Below are positions 45,823 through 56,868 of a DNA stretch of 64,000 bases, in pieces. This DNA comes from Acidobacteriota bacterium (lineage in GTDB: Bacteria; Acidobacteriota; Thermoanaerobaculia; Multivoradales; Multivoraceae), in the NCBI GenBank assembly GCA_003388555.1, contig QQVD01000023.1, positions 1-64,000 on the forward strand, in the 5' to 3' direction. The position numbers were made by a program, and so were the translations under genes. The first letter of the stretch is position 1. Every line of letters begins with the position of its first letter. The notes beneath the pieces were generated by a model that did no database searches, was not told the origin of the DNA, and saw only the letters and a list, made by a program, of their open reading frames with translations.

Positions 45823-48516
45823 TCACTCGCTGCGCAGCGACACGATCGGATCCACCGCCGAGGCGCGGCGCGCCGGGAAGTAGGTGGCGGCGAGGCCGAT
45901 CGCCACCATCGCGGCCGACATGCCGACGAAGGTCGGCAGGTCGCGCACGTCGACGCCGTAGACCATCGTCCCGAGCACCCGCGTGCTGGCCATCGCCGCG
46001 ACCACCCCGACCGCCAGCCCGAAGGCGACGACGCGGATGCCCTGGCCGACAACCATCAGCTGCACCCGGCCCGGCGCAGCGCCCATCGCCATGCGCACCC
46101 CGATCTCGCGGGTGCGCTCCGCGACGACGTACGACAGCACTCCGTAGAGCCCGATGGCGCCGAGCACGAGCGCCAGCACCGCTGCGATGCCGAGCGTCAG
46201 CAGGGTGAACGAGAGCTGCACCATGGAGTCGGCGGCAAGCCCCTCCATGGTGTAGGTGCGGTACATCGGCGCATTGGGTGCCAGCTGACGCACCAGCTCG
46301 CGGATCTCAGGGCCGATCTCCTCCGCGCGGCGGGTCTTCACCACGTAACCGGGGCTCGACATCGGCCGGCTGTCGAGTGTCGGGCCGACCAGGGGCCGGT
46401 ACACGAGAGGCTCGGGATCGCCCCGGAAGCCGTACTGCCAGACGTCCTCGACGACGCCGACGACGGTCTCCCAGCTGTCATCGCCCGAGCGCTGCAGGCG
46501 GCGACCGATCGGGTCCTCGCCGGGCCAGAGCAGGTCCGCCGCGAGCCGGCTCACCACGACGTTGCCGAGGTTGGTGGTGTGGTCAGCCGAATTGAACGTG
46601 CGTCCCTGCAGCAGCGAGATGCCCATGGTGCCGAAGTAGCTGCCGCTCGCCCAGGTCATGCTGAGCAGCGTGCCGTCCTCCGCCTCGACGCTCATCTCCT
46701 CGGTGCGGAATCGCTGCCCCGAGACTCCCTCGTCGAGTGGGACGTTCTCCACCAGGCCCACCGACTGCACGCCGGGCAGCGCCGCCACCCGCTCGGCGAA
46801 GTCGAGGTGGAAGGCGGCGTACGACGGTGCGTCGGTCAGGTGCGCGCCCTCCGGCGCGATCTGGAAGGTGAACACGTCGCGGGTGTCGTACCCCGGATCG
46901 ACCTGGCGCAGCTCCCAGAAGCTGCGCATCAGCAGCCCCGAGCCGATCAGCAGCACCAGCGCCAAAGCGGTCTGCGCCGTCACCAGTGCGGTGCGTCCCC
47001 AGTGCCGGCGGCGGGTCGCTCCTCGTTCTCCCTGGCGCAGCCGGCTGATCTTCACCCCGGCGGCGCGCAGCGCCGGCGCCAGGCCGCACACCAGGGCGGC
47101 GAAGGCGGAGATCGCCAGGGTGTAGAGCAGCGTCGTGGCGGTGATCCCCACCTCACCGAGCCGGGGGATCTCCGACGGGGCGGCGCGCAGGAAGAGCGGC
47201 GTCGTCCACCAGGCGAACGCCACCGCGCAGACGCCCGCGAGGAGCGCGACGATGGCGGCCTCGGCCATCTGGAGGCGGACCACCTGCATCCGCGTGGCAC
47301 CGATGGCGCGCCGGATGGCGACGTCGCGCTGGCCGCGCTCGGCCCTCACCGTGAACAGGTTGGCGACGTTGGAGCACGCGATGAGCAGCACGATGCCCAC
47401 CGCGCCGAGCAGGATCGCCAACGGGTTCGCGGCGTCGCCGAGCAGCTCCTCGTGCAGCGACCTGATCACCGGCTGGTGCTGCTCGATGACCCGCGCGTAA
47501 CTCGCCGAGCCGCCGAAGCGCTCGGGCAGCCGCAACGCCAGCGCCCGCAGCTCGTCGGCGAGCTCGGCGTGGGTCACCCCGGGCGCCAGCCGGCCGACCA
47601 TCGCGGCGCCGAAGCGGCCCGGCTCGAGGCCCTCTTCGCGGATCACCTGGGGGACCCACAGCAGGACCTGGTCGTTGGGGAACCAGAAGTCCTTCTTCAT
47701 CACGCCGATCACGGTGCGATCGCGGCCCCCGACGTAGAACGAACGGCCGACGACGTGCTCGTCGGAGCCGAACCAGCTGGTCCACAGGGCGTGGCTGATG
47801 ACGACGACGTCGCTCTCGTCCTCCTCGACCGGCAGCCGTCCGAGCAGCGGCGTGACGCCGAGGGTGCGGAAGAGCGAAGTGCTCGGAGCCGACATCGCGA
47901 TCCGCTCGGTACGGTCCTCGGCGCGGAAGGTGTTGGTGAACCAGTTGTAGACCGCCGCGTCCTCGAGCAGCCGCGACTGCTCGCTGTACTGCAGGAAGAA
48001 CTCCGCCGAGACACCGAACTCCTCGGGCAGGTCGCTGCCGGGAGCCGAGGCCGCGATGCGCACCAGTCGCTCGTTGTCGCGGTACGGCAGAGGGTCGAGC
48101 AGCACCGTGTCGACGACGCTGAAGATGCCGGCGTTGACGCCGATCGCGAGAGCGAGGGTGGCGACGGTGGCGACTGCGAAGCCAGGTGTGCGGCGGAGCC
48201 TGCGCGCCGCGTGGCGCAGATCATTCATCCAGGAACCGATCATCGTGGTGGCATCCCCTGGTCGTGGGTCTTCGAGGTGGGTGGCCCCGTGCTGAGCCCG
48301 GGTCCAGGTCGGGAAGAGACGCTCCAGGCTCCCCTGGGCGACGAGCTCGGTGGCGCTGCGCAGGGTGAACAGCCAACCGGCGAGGGCTCCGCGCTCCCAG
48401 GCTCGACCGAGGTCGCGCTCGAGCTGGTCGGCGATCTCGGCGCCGAAGCGGGCGCGAAAGCGCGGCGGGAAGCAGTGCAGGAGCAACCGCAGGCAGGTCG
48501 AGTGGGCCCTCCTCAA
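45823..48516 (-). CDS. ADOP-type permease with N-terminal prefix domain
   Basis: An 897-aa ADOP family membrane protein. The N-terminal 85 residues form a soluble prefix (LRLLLHCFPPRFRARFGAEI...) typical of the PadR-linked ADOP subgroup. Two MacB_PCD/FtsX units follow: GFAVATVATLALAIGVNAGI, GAVGIVLLIACSNVANLFTV, TAQTALALVLLIGSGLLMRS, GLYGVLSYVVAERTREIGVR, and the tail ATYFPARRASAVDPIVSL. TTG 48516 overlaps the PadR stop by four bases. No ATPase is adjacent. Substrate unknown; efflux or lipoprotein-related transport by analogy with MacB is only a guess. Confidence 0.93.
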   Translation of the reverse strand: MRRAHSTCLRLLLHCFPPRFRARFGAEIADQLERDLGRAWERGALAGWLFTLRSATELVAQGSLERLFPTWTRAQHGATHLEDPRPGDATTMIGSWMNDLRHAARRLRRTPGFAVATVATLALAIGVNAGIFSVVDTVLLDPLPYRDNERLVRIAASAPGSDLPEEFGVSAEFFLQYSEQSRLLEDAAVYNWFTNTFRAEDRTERIAMSAPSTSLFRTLGVTPLLGRLPVEEDESDVVVISHALWTSWFGSDEHVVGRSFYVGGRDRTVIGVMKKDFWFPNDQVLLWVPQVIREEGLEPGRFGAAMVGRLAPGVTHAELADELRALALRLPERFGGSASYARVIEQHQPVIRSLHEELLGDAANPLAILLGAVGIVLLIACSNVANLFTVRAERGQRDVAIRRAIGATRMQVVRLQMAEAAIVALLAGVCAVAFAWWTTPLFLRAAPSEIPRLGEVGITATTLLYTLAISAFAALVCGLAPALRAAGVKISRLRQGERGATRRRHWGRTALVTAQTALALVLLIGSGLLMRSFWELRQVDPGYDTRDVFTFQIAPEGAHLTDAPSYAAFHLDFAERVAALPGVQSVGLVENVPLDEGVSGQRFRTEEMSVEAEDGTLLSMTWASGSYFGTMGISLLQGRTFNSADHTTNLGNVVVSRLAADLLWPGEDPIGRRLQRSGDDSWETVVGVVEDVWQYGFRGDPEPLVYRPLVGPTLDSRPMSSPGYVVKTRRAEEIGPEIRELVRQLAPNAPMYRTYTMEGLAADSMVQLSFTLLTLGIAAVLALVLGAIGLYGVLSYVVAERTREIGVRMAMGAAPGRVQLMVVGQGIRVVAFGLAVGVVAAMASTRVLGTMVYGVDVRDLPTFVGMSAAMVAIGLAATYFPARRASAVDPIVSLRSE

Positions 48517-48866
48517 CGGCCGTCCTCCCCGGTGAGCCCCAGGCGCTCGGCTGCCAAGGCCGCCACCTGCCGCAGGCGGTAGGTCTCGTCGCCCAGCGCC
48601 TGCTCGCCGGCGGCGGTGAGACGGTAGTAGCGCCGCGCCAGGCCGGGGTGCGGCTCGGCGTCCTCCGGCGGCGCCGTCTCCGCCACCAGCCCCGCCCCGA
48701 TCAGCCTCGCGATCAGGCGGTAGAGCGACCCTGCACCGGGACGATGGGCGCCCGCCGAGTCCTCCTCGATCGCGCTCTTGATCGCATAGCCGTAGAGCGG
48801 TCCCCGCGCCAGGGCCAGCAGCACGTGCAGCTCGAGCGGGCTCACCGGATGCCCGGGCAGCTGTAC
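48513..48866 (-). CDS. PadR-family transcriptional regulator
   Basis: A 117-aa winged-helix protein: PLELHVLLALARGPLYGYAI then SLYRLIARLIGAGLV and RRYYRLTAAGEQAL. It overlaps the ADOP gene (TTGA), the usual PadR-ADOP regulatory pair. The start is uncertain: GTG 48866 (used), GTG 48845 or TTG 48914. The two TACGGAACA repeats overlap this region. Confidence 0.88.
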   Translation of the reverse strand, partial: VQLPGHPVSPLELHVLLALARGPLYGYAIKSAIEEDSAGAHRPGAGSLYRLIARLIGAGLVAETAPPEDAEPHPGLARRYYRLTAAGEQALGDETYRLRQVAALAAERLGLTGEDGR

Positions 48867-48913
48867 GGAACAGAGCGGCGGAGGACGCGTCGCATAATTG
48901 CGCTTACGGAACA
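48864..48913. promoter_or_regulatory. Two TACGGAACA direct repeats at the PadR promoter
   Basis: TACGGAACA at 48864-48872 and again at 48905-48913 (spacing 41 bp, about four helical turns) flank an AT-rich stretch. On the minus strand they read TGTTCCGTA. They are candidate PadR or activator sites. Confidence 0.5.
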
Positions 48914-48970
48914 ATTAGCCGCAGGTTTCGCATCGCCCGCGCTTCCAAAGGCAGAAGGACGACCGCCCCG

Positions 48971-49705
48971 GAGCTTTCCGAACGCTCGGTTTCGCTCTGT
49001 CGTGAGGTCTTCGGCGAGCGCCACCCGACGACCGTGGTGGCGATCTACGACCTCGGTCGGTTGCAGCACGTCGTCGGCGACTTCGAGCCGGCGGGCGAAC
49101 GCCTGCAGCAAGCGGTGGCAGGCGCCAGGCGGGCGTGAGGACGAGCACCCGTCGTACGCCACGATCCTTGCCGGTTTCGCGGGACCGCTGGTGGACGTCG
49201 GTTGTCTGAGCGAAGCCGAGGAGGCCCTGGGTTCGCGAGATCCGCACGGCCGTTCTCCCAGCGGGAGCAGTTGGCCGACATCGACCTGATGTTGGCCTGC
49301 CTGCGCGCGTCCAAGACCAGAGCATCGGAGGCCGAGGCTCTCTTCCAGCGCGCGCAGACCGGCTATCGCGCCTCGGTCGGCGACCGGAACCCGCGCCTAG
49401 CGATGGCTCTGCTCTGGCACGCCGAGTTCCTCCTCGAAAAGAACCCAGCTGAAGATCGGCATCCCGCAGAGCCGCTGCTCGAGGAGGCGGCGGCAATCCT
49501 GAGCACCGAGCCGGAGGCGAACCGGTATTCGATCGCCCTGCTCGACAGTGCCAGAGCGGAACCGCTCCTGCGTTCCGGCCGGCTCGAGGAGACACTGCGG
49601 CTTCTCGAGTCGAGTCTCGAGATGCTCGGGGGGGCGCAGACCGGCTCACCGCATCGGCTGCGCGCCGAACGACGCCTGGCACGGGCGCGCTCAGCAGACT
49701 CCTGA
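48971..49705 (+). pseudogene. Decayed TPR (kinesin-light-chain-like) gene
   Basis: TPR-type sequence continues through three reading frames. Frame one (48971-49138) gives EVFGERHPTTVVAIYDLG then GDFEPAGERLQQAV and stops. A shift gives EDEHPSYATILAGFAGPLVD and LSEAEEAL (about 49138-49235). A further shift gives REQLADIDLMLACLRA, AEALFQRAQTGYRASVGDRN and PLLEEAAAIL to the stop at 49705. The pattern matches the C-terminal half of TPR-linked kinases or regulators such as those at 40370 and 53439, lacking a start and kinase domain. Sequencing error could explain one shift but not the missing 5' part. Confidence 0.75.
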
Positions 49706-49717
49706 GGTGCGATCAGC

Positions 49718-50125
49718 CTACGGAGCGAGCCAGTTCTCGACCGCAAGCCCCGGAACCCTCGAGAACTCGCCCACGTTGGCGGTCACCACGGTGAGATCGG
49801 CCGCCAGGGCGTGGGCCGCGATGAGCAGGTCGTTCGGGCCGATCGTCATGCCTTGACGCGTGAGGGTGTCGCGCAGCTCGGCGTAGCGACGATCGGCCGG
49901 TTCCTCGAGAGGCAGCACCTCGAGCGCGGAGAGCAGGAGATCGATCCGGCTCCTCAGCGCGGTCGAGTCGGACTTGGCGCCTCCGTAGCGCAGCTCGCTC
50001 GCGACGACGATGCTCGTGCAGATCGAATGTTCGCCATGCTCCTCGATGCGTTGCGCGACCTTGCCCTGCGGATCGCGGACCAGGTCGGAGACGATGTTGG
50101 TGTCGAGCAGGTAGCGGCGGGCCAC
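49718..50125 (-). CDS. vapC: PIN-domain toxin (VapC/FitB-like)
   Basis: A 135-aa PIN ribonuclease: YLLDTNIVSDLV (Asp8), VVASELRYG (Glu), IGPNDLLIAAHA (Asp), and TVVTANVGEFSRVPGL-AVENW, the standard C-terminal VapC/FitB block with Asn at the fourth position. The GTG start lies three bases after the antitoxin stop. Confidence 0.93.
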   Translation of the reverse strand: MARRYLLDTNIVSDLVRDPQGKVAQRIEEHGEHSICTSIVVASELRYGGAKSDSTALRSRIDLLLSALEVLPLEEPADRRYAELRDTLTRQGMTIGPNDLLIAAHALAADLTVVTANVGEFSRVPGLAVENWLAP

Positions 50126-50128
50126 GGC

Positions 50129-50383
50129 TCAAACGGCCTCTTCGTCGAGGGCGGGCAGGTCTCGATCGACATCGGGAAACGGAGCGTCGATCGGTTCGAG
50201 GCTTGCCAGGAGTCGGAGCAGGCGGTCGGAACGCACCGGTTCGATGATCAGCCGATCTCCCTCCTTGCGGAGAACGGCCTCCTCACCGTCGAGCTCGAGG
50301 TCTCGAGGGATACGAATCGCTTGGTTGACTCCGTTGCGGAACAGGCGCACGACTCTCTGCTGTGACGGTACGGGGCCTCCCAT
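50129..50383 (-). CDS. vapB: VapB-like AbrB/MazE-type antitoxin
   Basis: An 84-aa antitoxin with a swapped-hairpin AbrB domain: VVRLFRNGVNQAIRIPRDLE then EAVLRKEGDRLIIEP, and an acidic C-terminal VapC-binding tail. The ATG at 50383 is inside a palindrome whose other arm is the probable -10 (TATGCT), so the mRNA is predicted leaderless and the operator includes the start codon. Confidence 0.92.
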   Translation of the reverse strand: MGGPVPSQQRVVRLFRNGVNQAIRIPRDLELDGEEAVLRKEGDRLIIEPVRSDRLLRLLASLEPIDAPFPDVDRDLPALDEEAV

Positions 50384-50396
50384 ATGCTTTAGCATA
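50383..50396. promoter_or_regulatory. Palindromic promoter/operator containing the vapB start
   Basis: TATGCT-TT-AGCATA is a perfect 6+2+6 inverted repeat. On the minus strand the arm at 50396-50391 reads TATGCT and serves as a -10 seven bases before the ATG, whose A is base 50383. Repressor binding would cover both -10 and start codon. Confidence 0.65.
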
Positions 50397-50489
50397 GGTT
50401 GTTCGGCGCAGTGCCGTCAAGGCCTGCTCGTCGCTCCGTCGTGGCCCCCTCTCGCCGTAGACGTCGATCTGGAGACAGGAGGACCCACC

Positions 50490-51728
50490 ATGGCCACCCG
50501 CTCCTTTCGCATCGTCATCGGCGGCTTCGTCACCGCGACCCTCGCGACCCTCGCCGCCCAGCCGCTGTCGGCCCAGACGCCCCACCTCGTCGTCGACCTG
50601 CGCCCCGGTGACGACTCCGGGGTGCCGTCGATCGAAGCCGCTTCGTTCGGCGGCAAGCTCTACTTCAGCGGCGACAGCGACGGCGGCGCCGCCGACCTTT
50701 GGTCGTACGACGGCTCCGGGCCGCCGACCGTCGTGCCCGGCACCGTCGGCGTCGAGCCGACCGATCTGATCGTCTTCCAGGGCGCGCTCTACTTCCAGGG
50801 CGGTCCCTACAACCCCGAGGACCGGGAGCTCTGGCGCTACGACGGTGTGAATCCGGCGCACGAGGTCCTCGATCTGCATCCTGGCGGCAGCTCGCTGCCC
50901 TACGCCTTCGCCGTTTACGGCGACCGGCTCTGCTTCCAGGCCCGCGACGCGACGATCGGCGCCGAGCTTCGCTGCTGGGACGGGGTGAGCCCCCCAGCCT
51001 CCTACGACATCTGGTCGGGTGTGCAGAGCTCGGGGGTCGAGGACCTGACGGTGATCGACGGCCTGCTCTTCTTCAGCGGCTACCCCGACGCCGGCGACGG
51101 ACGCGAGCTCGGCGTCTTCGACGGTCTCAACGCTCCCGTCATGCGCAGCCTGGTGCCGGGCATCGTCGGTGGCGATCCCGCGGGCTTCACCCTCGTCGGC
51201 GGCAGTGTCTACTTCGCCGCTCAGGACCCCTTCACTCCCGCCTTCCGGCGGGTCTGGCGAGGCTTGCCGGACTTCACCGCACCCGGGGTGGAGATCCAGG
51301 GCCTCGACGTGCAGGGAGGCTTGACCCGCTACGGCAGCAGCGTCGTCGTGGTCGGCGAGTCGGCGAGCTCGGGGGAGGCGAAGCTGCACGGCTGGGACGG
51401 CGGCGCGCTCTCGGTCCTGCAGACGTCGGACACCGCCTGGGAGGCACGGGACTTCGTCCGCATCGGCTCCCGGCTCTACTTCCTCGCCGAGTCGGAGACC
51501 GCCAGCTACGACCTGTTGCGCTTCGACGGCGCGGGCGTCGAGCGCGTGCTCGACGGTGAGCTGACGAACTACTACCTGACCCCCGGCCTCGCGCTCTGGA
51601 ACGGTCGACTCTTCTTCTCGGCCTACCAGCAGGCGACCGGCGACGAGCTGTGGACGATCGAGGTCGACCCGGTGCTCTTCGCCGACGGCTTCGAGTCGGG
51701 CGACACCTCGGCCTGGTCGCTGCCATGA
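50490..51728 (+). CDS. Secreted ELWRYDG-type propeller with DGFESGD tag
   Basis: A 412-aa exported protein. Signal peptide (IVIGGFVTATLATLAAQPLSA), then repeats of about 45 residues like LYFSGDSDGGAADLWSYDG, ALYFQGGPYNPEDRELWRYDG and RLCFQARDATIGAELRCWDG, the 'ELWxxDG' propeller type. It ends in VLFADGFESGDTSAWSLP. The ATG has CAGGAGGA upstream. The next gene starts inside its stop codon (ATGA), so both tagged proteins are made together. Confidence 0.9.
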   Translation: MATRSFRIVIGGFVTATLATLAAQPLSAQTPHLVVDLRPGDDSGVPSIEAASFGGKLYFSGDSDGGAADLWSYDGSGPPTVVPGTVGVEPTDLIVFQGALYFQGGPYNPEDRELWRYDGVNPAHEVLDLHPGGSSLPYAFAVYGDRLCFQARDATIGAELRCWDGVSPPASYDIWSGVQSSGVEDLTVIDGLLFFSGYPDAGDGRELGVFDGLNAPVMRSLVPGIVGGDPAGFTLVGGSVYFAAQDPFTPAFRRVWRGLPDFTAPGVEIQGLDVQGGLTRYGSSVVVVGESASSGEAKLHGWDGGALSVLQTSDTAWEARDFVRIGSRLYFLAESETASYDLLRFDGAGVERVLDGELTNYYLTPGLALWNGRLFFSAYQQATGDELWTIEVDPVLFADGFESGDTSAWSLP

Positions 51729-53416
51729 GCGGCAGGCGGATCGTCGGCGCTCGCCCTGGCGCGGTGGGAGCGCTCCTGGTCCTCCTGCCGCTCGTACCGC
51801 TGCTCGTGGGTGCCGCAGCGGCCGCCCAGACCCTGCGCCTGTCGCAGGGCCTCGCCTTCAGCGACGTCGGCCGCGCCGGCGTGGCGCCGACCCCCGGCAG
51901 CGTCGACCTGCCGGTGGTCTCGCCGAACGGTCAGTGGGTGGTCTACAACCACGACGCCGAGATCGACGAGGCCTACGAGCTCTGGCGTGTGCCGGTCGCC
52001 GGCGGCACGCCGCAGCGGATCAGCGGCCTGCTGCCCGCCGGACAGAGAGCCTTCGGTTTCAAGTTCACGCCCGACGGGCAACGGGTCGTCTACCGTGCGG
52101 CGCAAGACGATCTCGAGGCCACCGAGCTGTACGCGGCGCCGATCGCGGCGCCGCCCGGAAGCTGGGTCAAGCTCAACGAGGCGCTCGCTCCCGGGTTCGC
52201 CATCGTCGACTTCGGGCTGGCGGCGGATTCGTCCCGGGTGGTCTACGTCGTCCTCCCCACCGAGGGTCCCGATCTCGACTACCGCGAGCTCTGGGTGGCC
52301 GACACCGACGGCGGCGACAGGGTGCAGCTGCTCGACCTGCCCGCCGGCCGCGAGCTCCTGCCGCCGTTCCCGTCGCCCGACTTCTCGCGCATCGTCTACA
52401 TCGCCGATTCGGTCGTCGACGACCGTTTCGAGGCCTGGTCGGTCCCCTCGGTCGGCGGCAGCCCCGTGAAGCTCAACGGGGCGCTGGTCTCCGGCGGCGA
52501 CGTCGCCACGGTGCACATCTCGCCGGATTCGGCGACCGTCGTCTACGTGGCGGACCAGCAGACCGACGGCATGAACGAGGTCTACGTGGTGGCGGTCGAC
52601 GGCGGCCCGGCGACCCGGGTCAACCCGCCGCTCGCAGCGGGGCGTACCGCGATCCTGGCCCTCTTCCTGCCGGGCGGCAGGATCCTCTACGCGGTGCTGA
52701 CCACCGCGACGGGCCAGATCGCCTTCTGGAGCGTCGCCGCCGACGGCTCGGGGGCGGTGCAGCTGACGCCGGCGATGGTGGCCGGCGGCACGGTGACCCG
52801 CTACGCGCTCTCGCCGAGCGGGCACCGCCTGCTCTACGTCGCCGACCAGCAGCAGGACGAGGTCTTCGAGCTGTTCAGCGTGCCGACCACGGGGGGAGCG
52901 GCGGTGAAGCTGAGCGGCACGCTGACCAGTGGCGGCGACGTCGTCACCCAGCCGCCGCCGCTGGTGACGCCGGACGGTGGGCGGGCGCTGTTCCTGGCCG
53001 ACAAGCTGGCGGACGGCCGGATCGAGCTGTGGAGCGCTCCGGTCGACGGCTCCGCCCCCGCGGTTCGTCTCAACCCCTCCGGCACCCAGATCGGCGCCTG
53101 GGAGGTGCTCGGCTTCCAGCCCACGGCCGACGGATCGCGCGTCGTCTACACCTACCGCTCTCGGGCCTGCCCAGTGTGCCCGTGGACCGTGCGCCTGCAC
53201 GAAGTGCCGGCCGGCGGCGGGGTGCGTCGGGTGATCGACGGCTGCCAGAGCACCAGCGCCAACGTGTTCGACTTCCCGGTGCCGTCGACCACCGAGCCCT
53301 GGCGCACCTTCTACCTCGCCGACCAGGACGCCGACGAGCAGTTCGACCTCTACGTCACCGAGTCGTGCCTGTTCTGCGACGGGTTCGAGTCGGGCGACAC
53401 CTCGGCGTGGCAGTGA
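51725..53416 (+). CDS. Secreted TolB-like propeller with DGFESGD tag
   Basis: A 563-aa exported protein. Signal peptide (GALLVLLPLVPLLVGAAAAA), then about ten WD40-like/PD40 repeats: PVVSPNGQWVVYNHDAEIDE, YELWRVPVAGGTPQRISG, HISPDSATVVYVADQQTDG and so on. These resemble TolB-type propellers that bind partner proteins. There is a small Cys cluster near the end (SRACPVCPW, ESCLFCDGFESGDTSAWQ). The final tag retains a Cys just before it. Start overlaps the previous stop by four bases. It converges on the second kinase gene with a 22-bp gap. Confidence 0.9.
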   Translation: MSGRRIVGARPGAVGALLVLLPLVPLLVGAAAAAQTLRLSQGLAFSDVGRAGVAPTPGSVDLPVVSPNGQWVVYNHDAEIDEAYELWRVPVAGGTPQRISGLLPAGQRAFGFKFTPDGQRVVYRAAQDDLEATELYAAPIAAPPGSWVKLNEALAPGFAIVDFGLAADSSRVVYVVLPTEGPDLDYRELWVADTDGGDRVQLLDLPAGRELLPPFPSPDFSRIVYIADSVVDDRFEAWSVPSVGGSPVKLNGALVSGGDVATVHISPDSATVVYVADQQTDGMNEVYVVAVDGGPATRVNPPLAAGRTAILALFLPGGRILYAVLTTATGQIAFWSVAADGSGAVQLTPAMVAGGTVTRYALSPSGHRLLYVADQQQDEVFELFSVPTTGGAAVKLSGTLTSGGDVVTQPPPLVTPDGGRALFLADKLADGRIELWSAPVDGSAPAVRLNPSGTQIGAWEVLGFQPTADGSRVVYTYRSRACPVCPWTVRLHEVPAGGGVRRVIDGCQSTSANVFDFPVPSTTEPWRTFYLADQDADEQFDLYVTESCLFCDGFESGDTSAWQ

Positions 53417-53438
53417 CGGTGAAAGCGCCGGTCGAACC

Positions 53439-55930
<2,492 letters not shown>

Positions 55931-55934
<4 letters not shown>

Positions 55935-56575
55935 ACCCCCGCCACGCCGACCGTGGCGTCTCCCGACATCTCGCGCAGCAGGAACGCCCGCGCCACCTGC
56001 CAGTCGCGCTTCAGCGTCCGCTCCGACGTCGTCGTCATCCCGGCGATCTCCTCCAGGGTGAGGCCGGCGAAGAACCGCCACTCGACCAGCCGCCCGAGCT
56101 CCTGGTCGACCGCCTCCAGCCGGTCGAGGGCCGCGTCGAGCGCCAGCAGGTCCTCCACCGGCGCACCGGCCGACTCCGCCCGCACCTCGATGTGCTCGAG
56201 CGGCACGTGGTCGGCGGCGCCTCCGCGCTTGCGCCGTCCGCGATGGCGCAGGTGGTCGACGAGGATCTGGCGCATCGCCCGCGCGGCGAGGGCGAAGAAG
56301 TGCACCCGGTCGTTGCTGGCCACCACCCCCTGTCCGACCAGCTTCAGATAGGCCTCGTGCACCAGGGCGGTGCTGGCCAGCGAGTCGCCGACGCCGAGCC
56401 GCGCCGCCTGCCGCGCCGCGACCCGCCGCAGCTCGTCGTAGACCCGCGCGAACACCTCGTCGTAGGCCGACCGGTCGCCGCCGCGCGCCGCCGCCAGCAG
56501 CTCGGTGGTGTCGCGGTGCTCTCCTTCGGGTTGCGAGCCGTCAGGGCGGGATGCACGTCCTGCGGTCACCGGCAA
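55931..56575 (-). CDS. ECF-type sigma factor (PF07638 group) coupled to kinase
   Basis: A 214-aa sigma factor: STALVHEAYLKLVGQG, FFALAARAMRQILVDHLRHR (region 2), then GRLVEWRFFAGLTLEEIAGM and SERTLKRDWQVARAFLLREM (region 4). It resembles the sigma factor at 37947 in layout and is followed by a kinase, supporting a duplicated ECF-kinase module. The start (ATG 56575) is tentative; a ribosome-binding site is not obvious. About 290 bp upstream (56576-56868) contain nothing recognised. Confidence 0.93.
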
Positions 56576-56868
56576 GGCTCCCGGTGCTCGTCGGCCTCCG
56601 GATCACGCGCCTGGAGGCTGGGCCGCTCCGATCTGCTGCCGTACCGAACCGTTGTCACGACCCGGTGTCCCTCTTTCTGTCGAGGTCTTCCAGCCGGCCG
56701 CCGGGCCGGCGCCGTCGCGAGTGAAGTTAGCACCGCGCGAGGCACTCTCGGAGTGCGACCCTCCCGGTTCCGGAGGCGCAGTCCCGCGGTCGTCCGCTCG
56801 CCTGCGCGGCGGCGGCGGGAACGGAGCTCGTTGTGGTGCTGTCGTGGGCTCTCTCGCAGCCCGGCTTC

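Noticed and set aside
49100-49145. UGA in the decayed TPR gene as another selenocysteine codon
   Set aside because: The TPR reading continues in a different frame after the stop, there is no redox motif, and the position is not a Cys in TPR repeats. Frameshift decay explains it.
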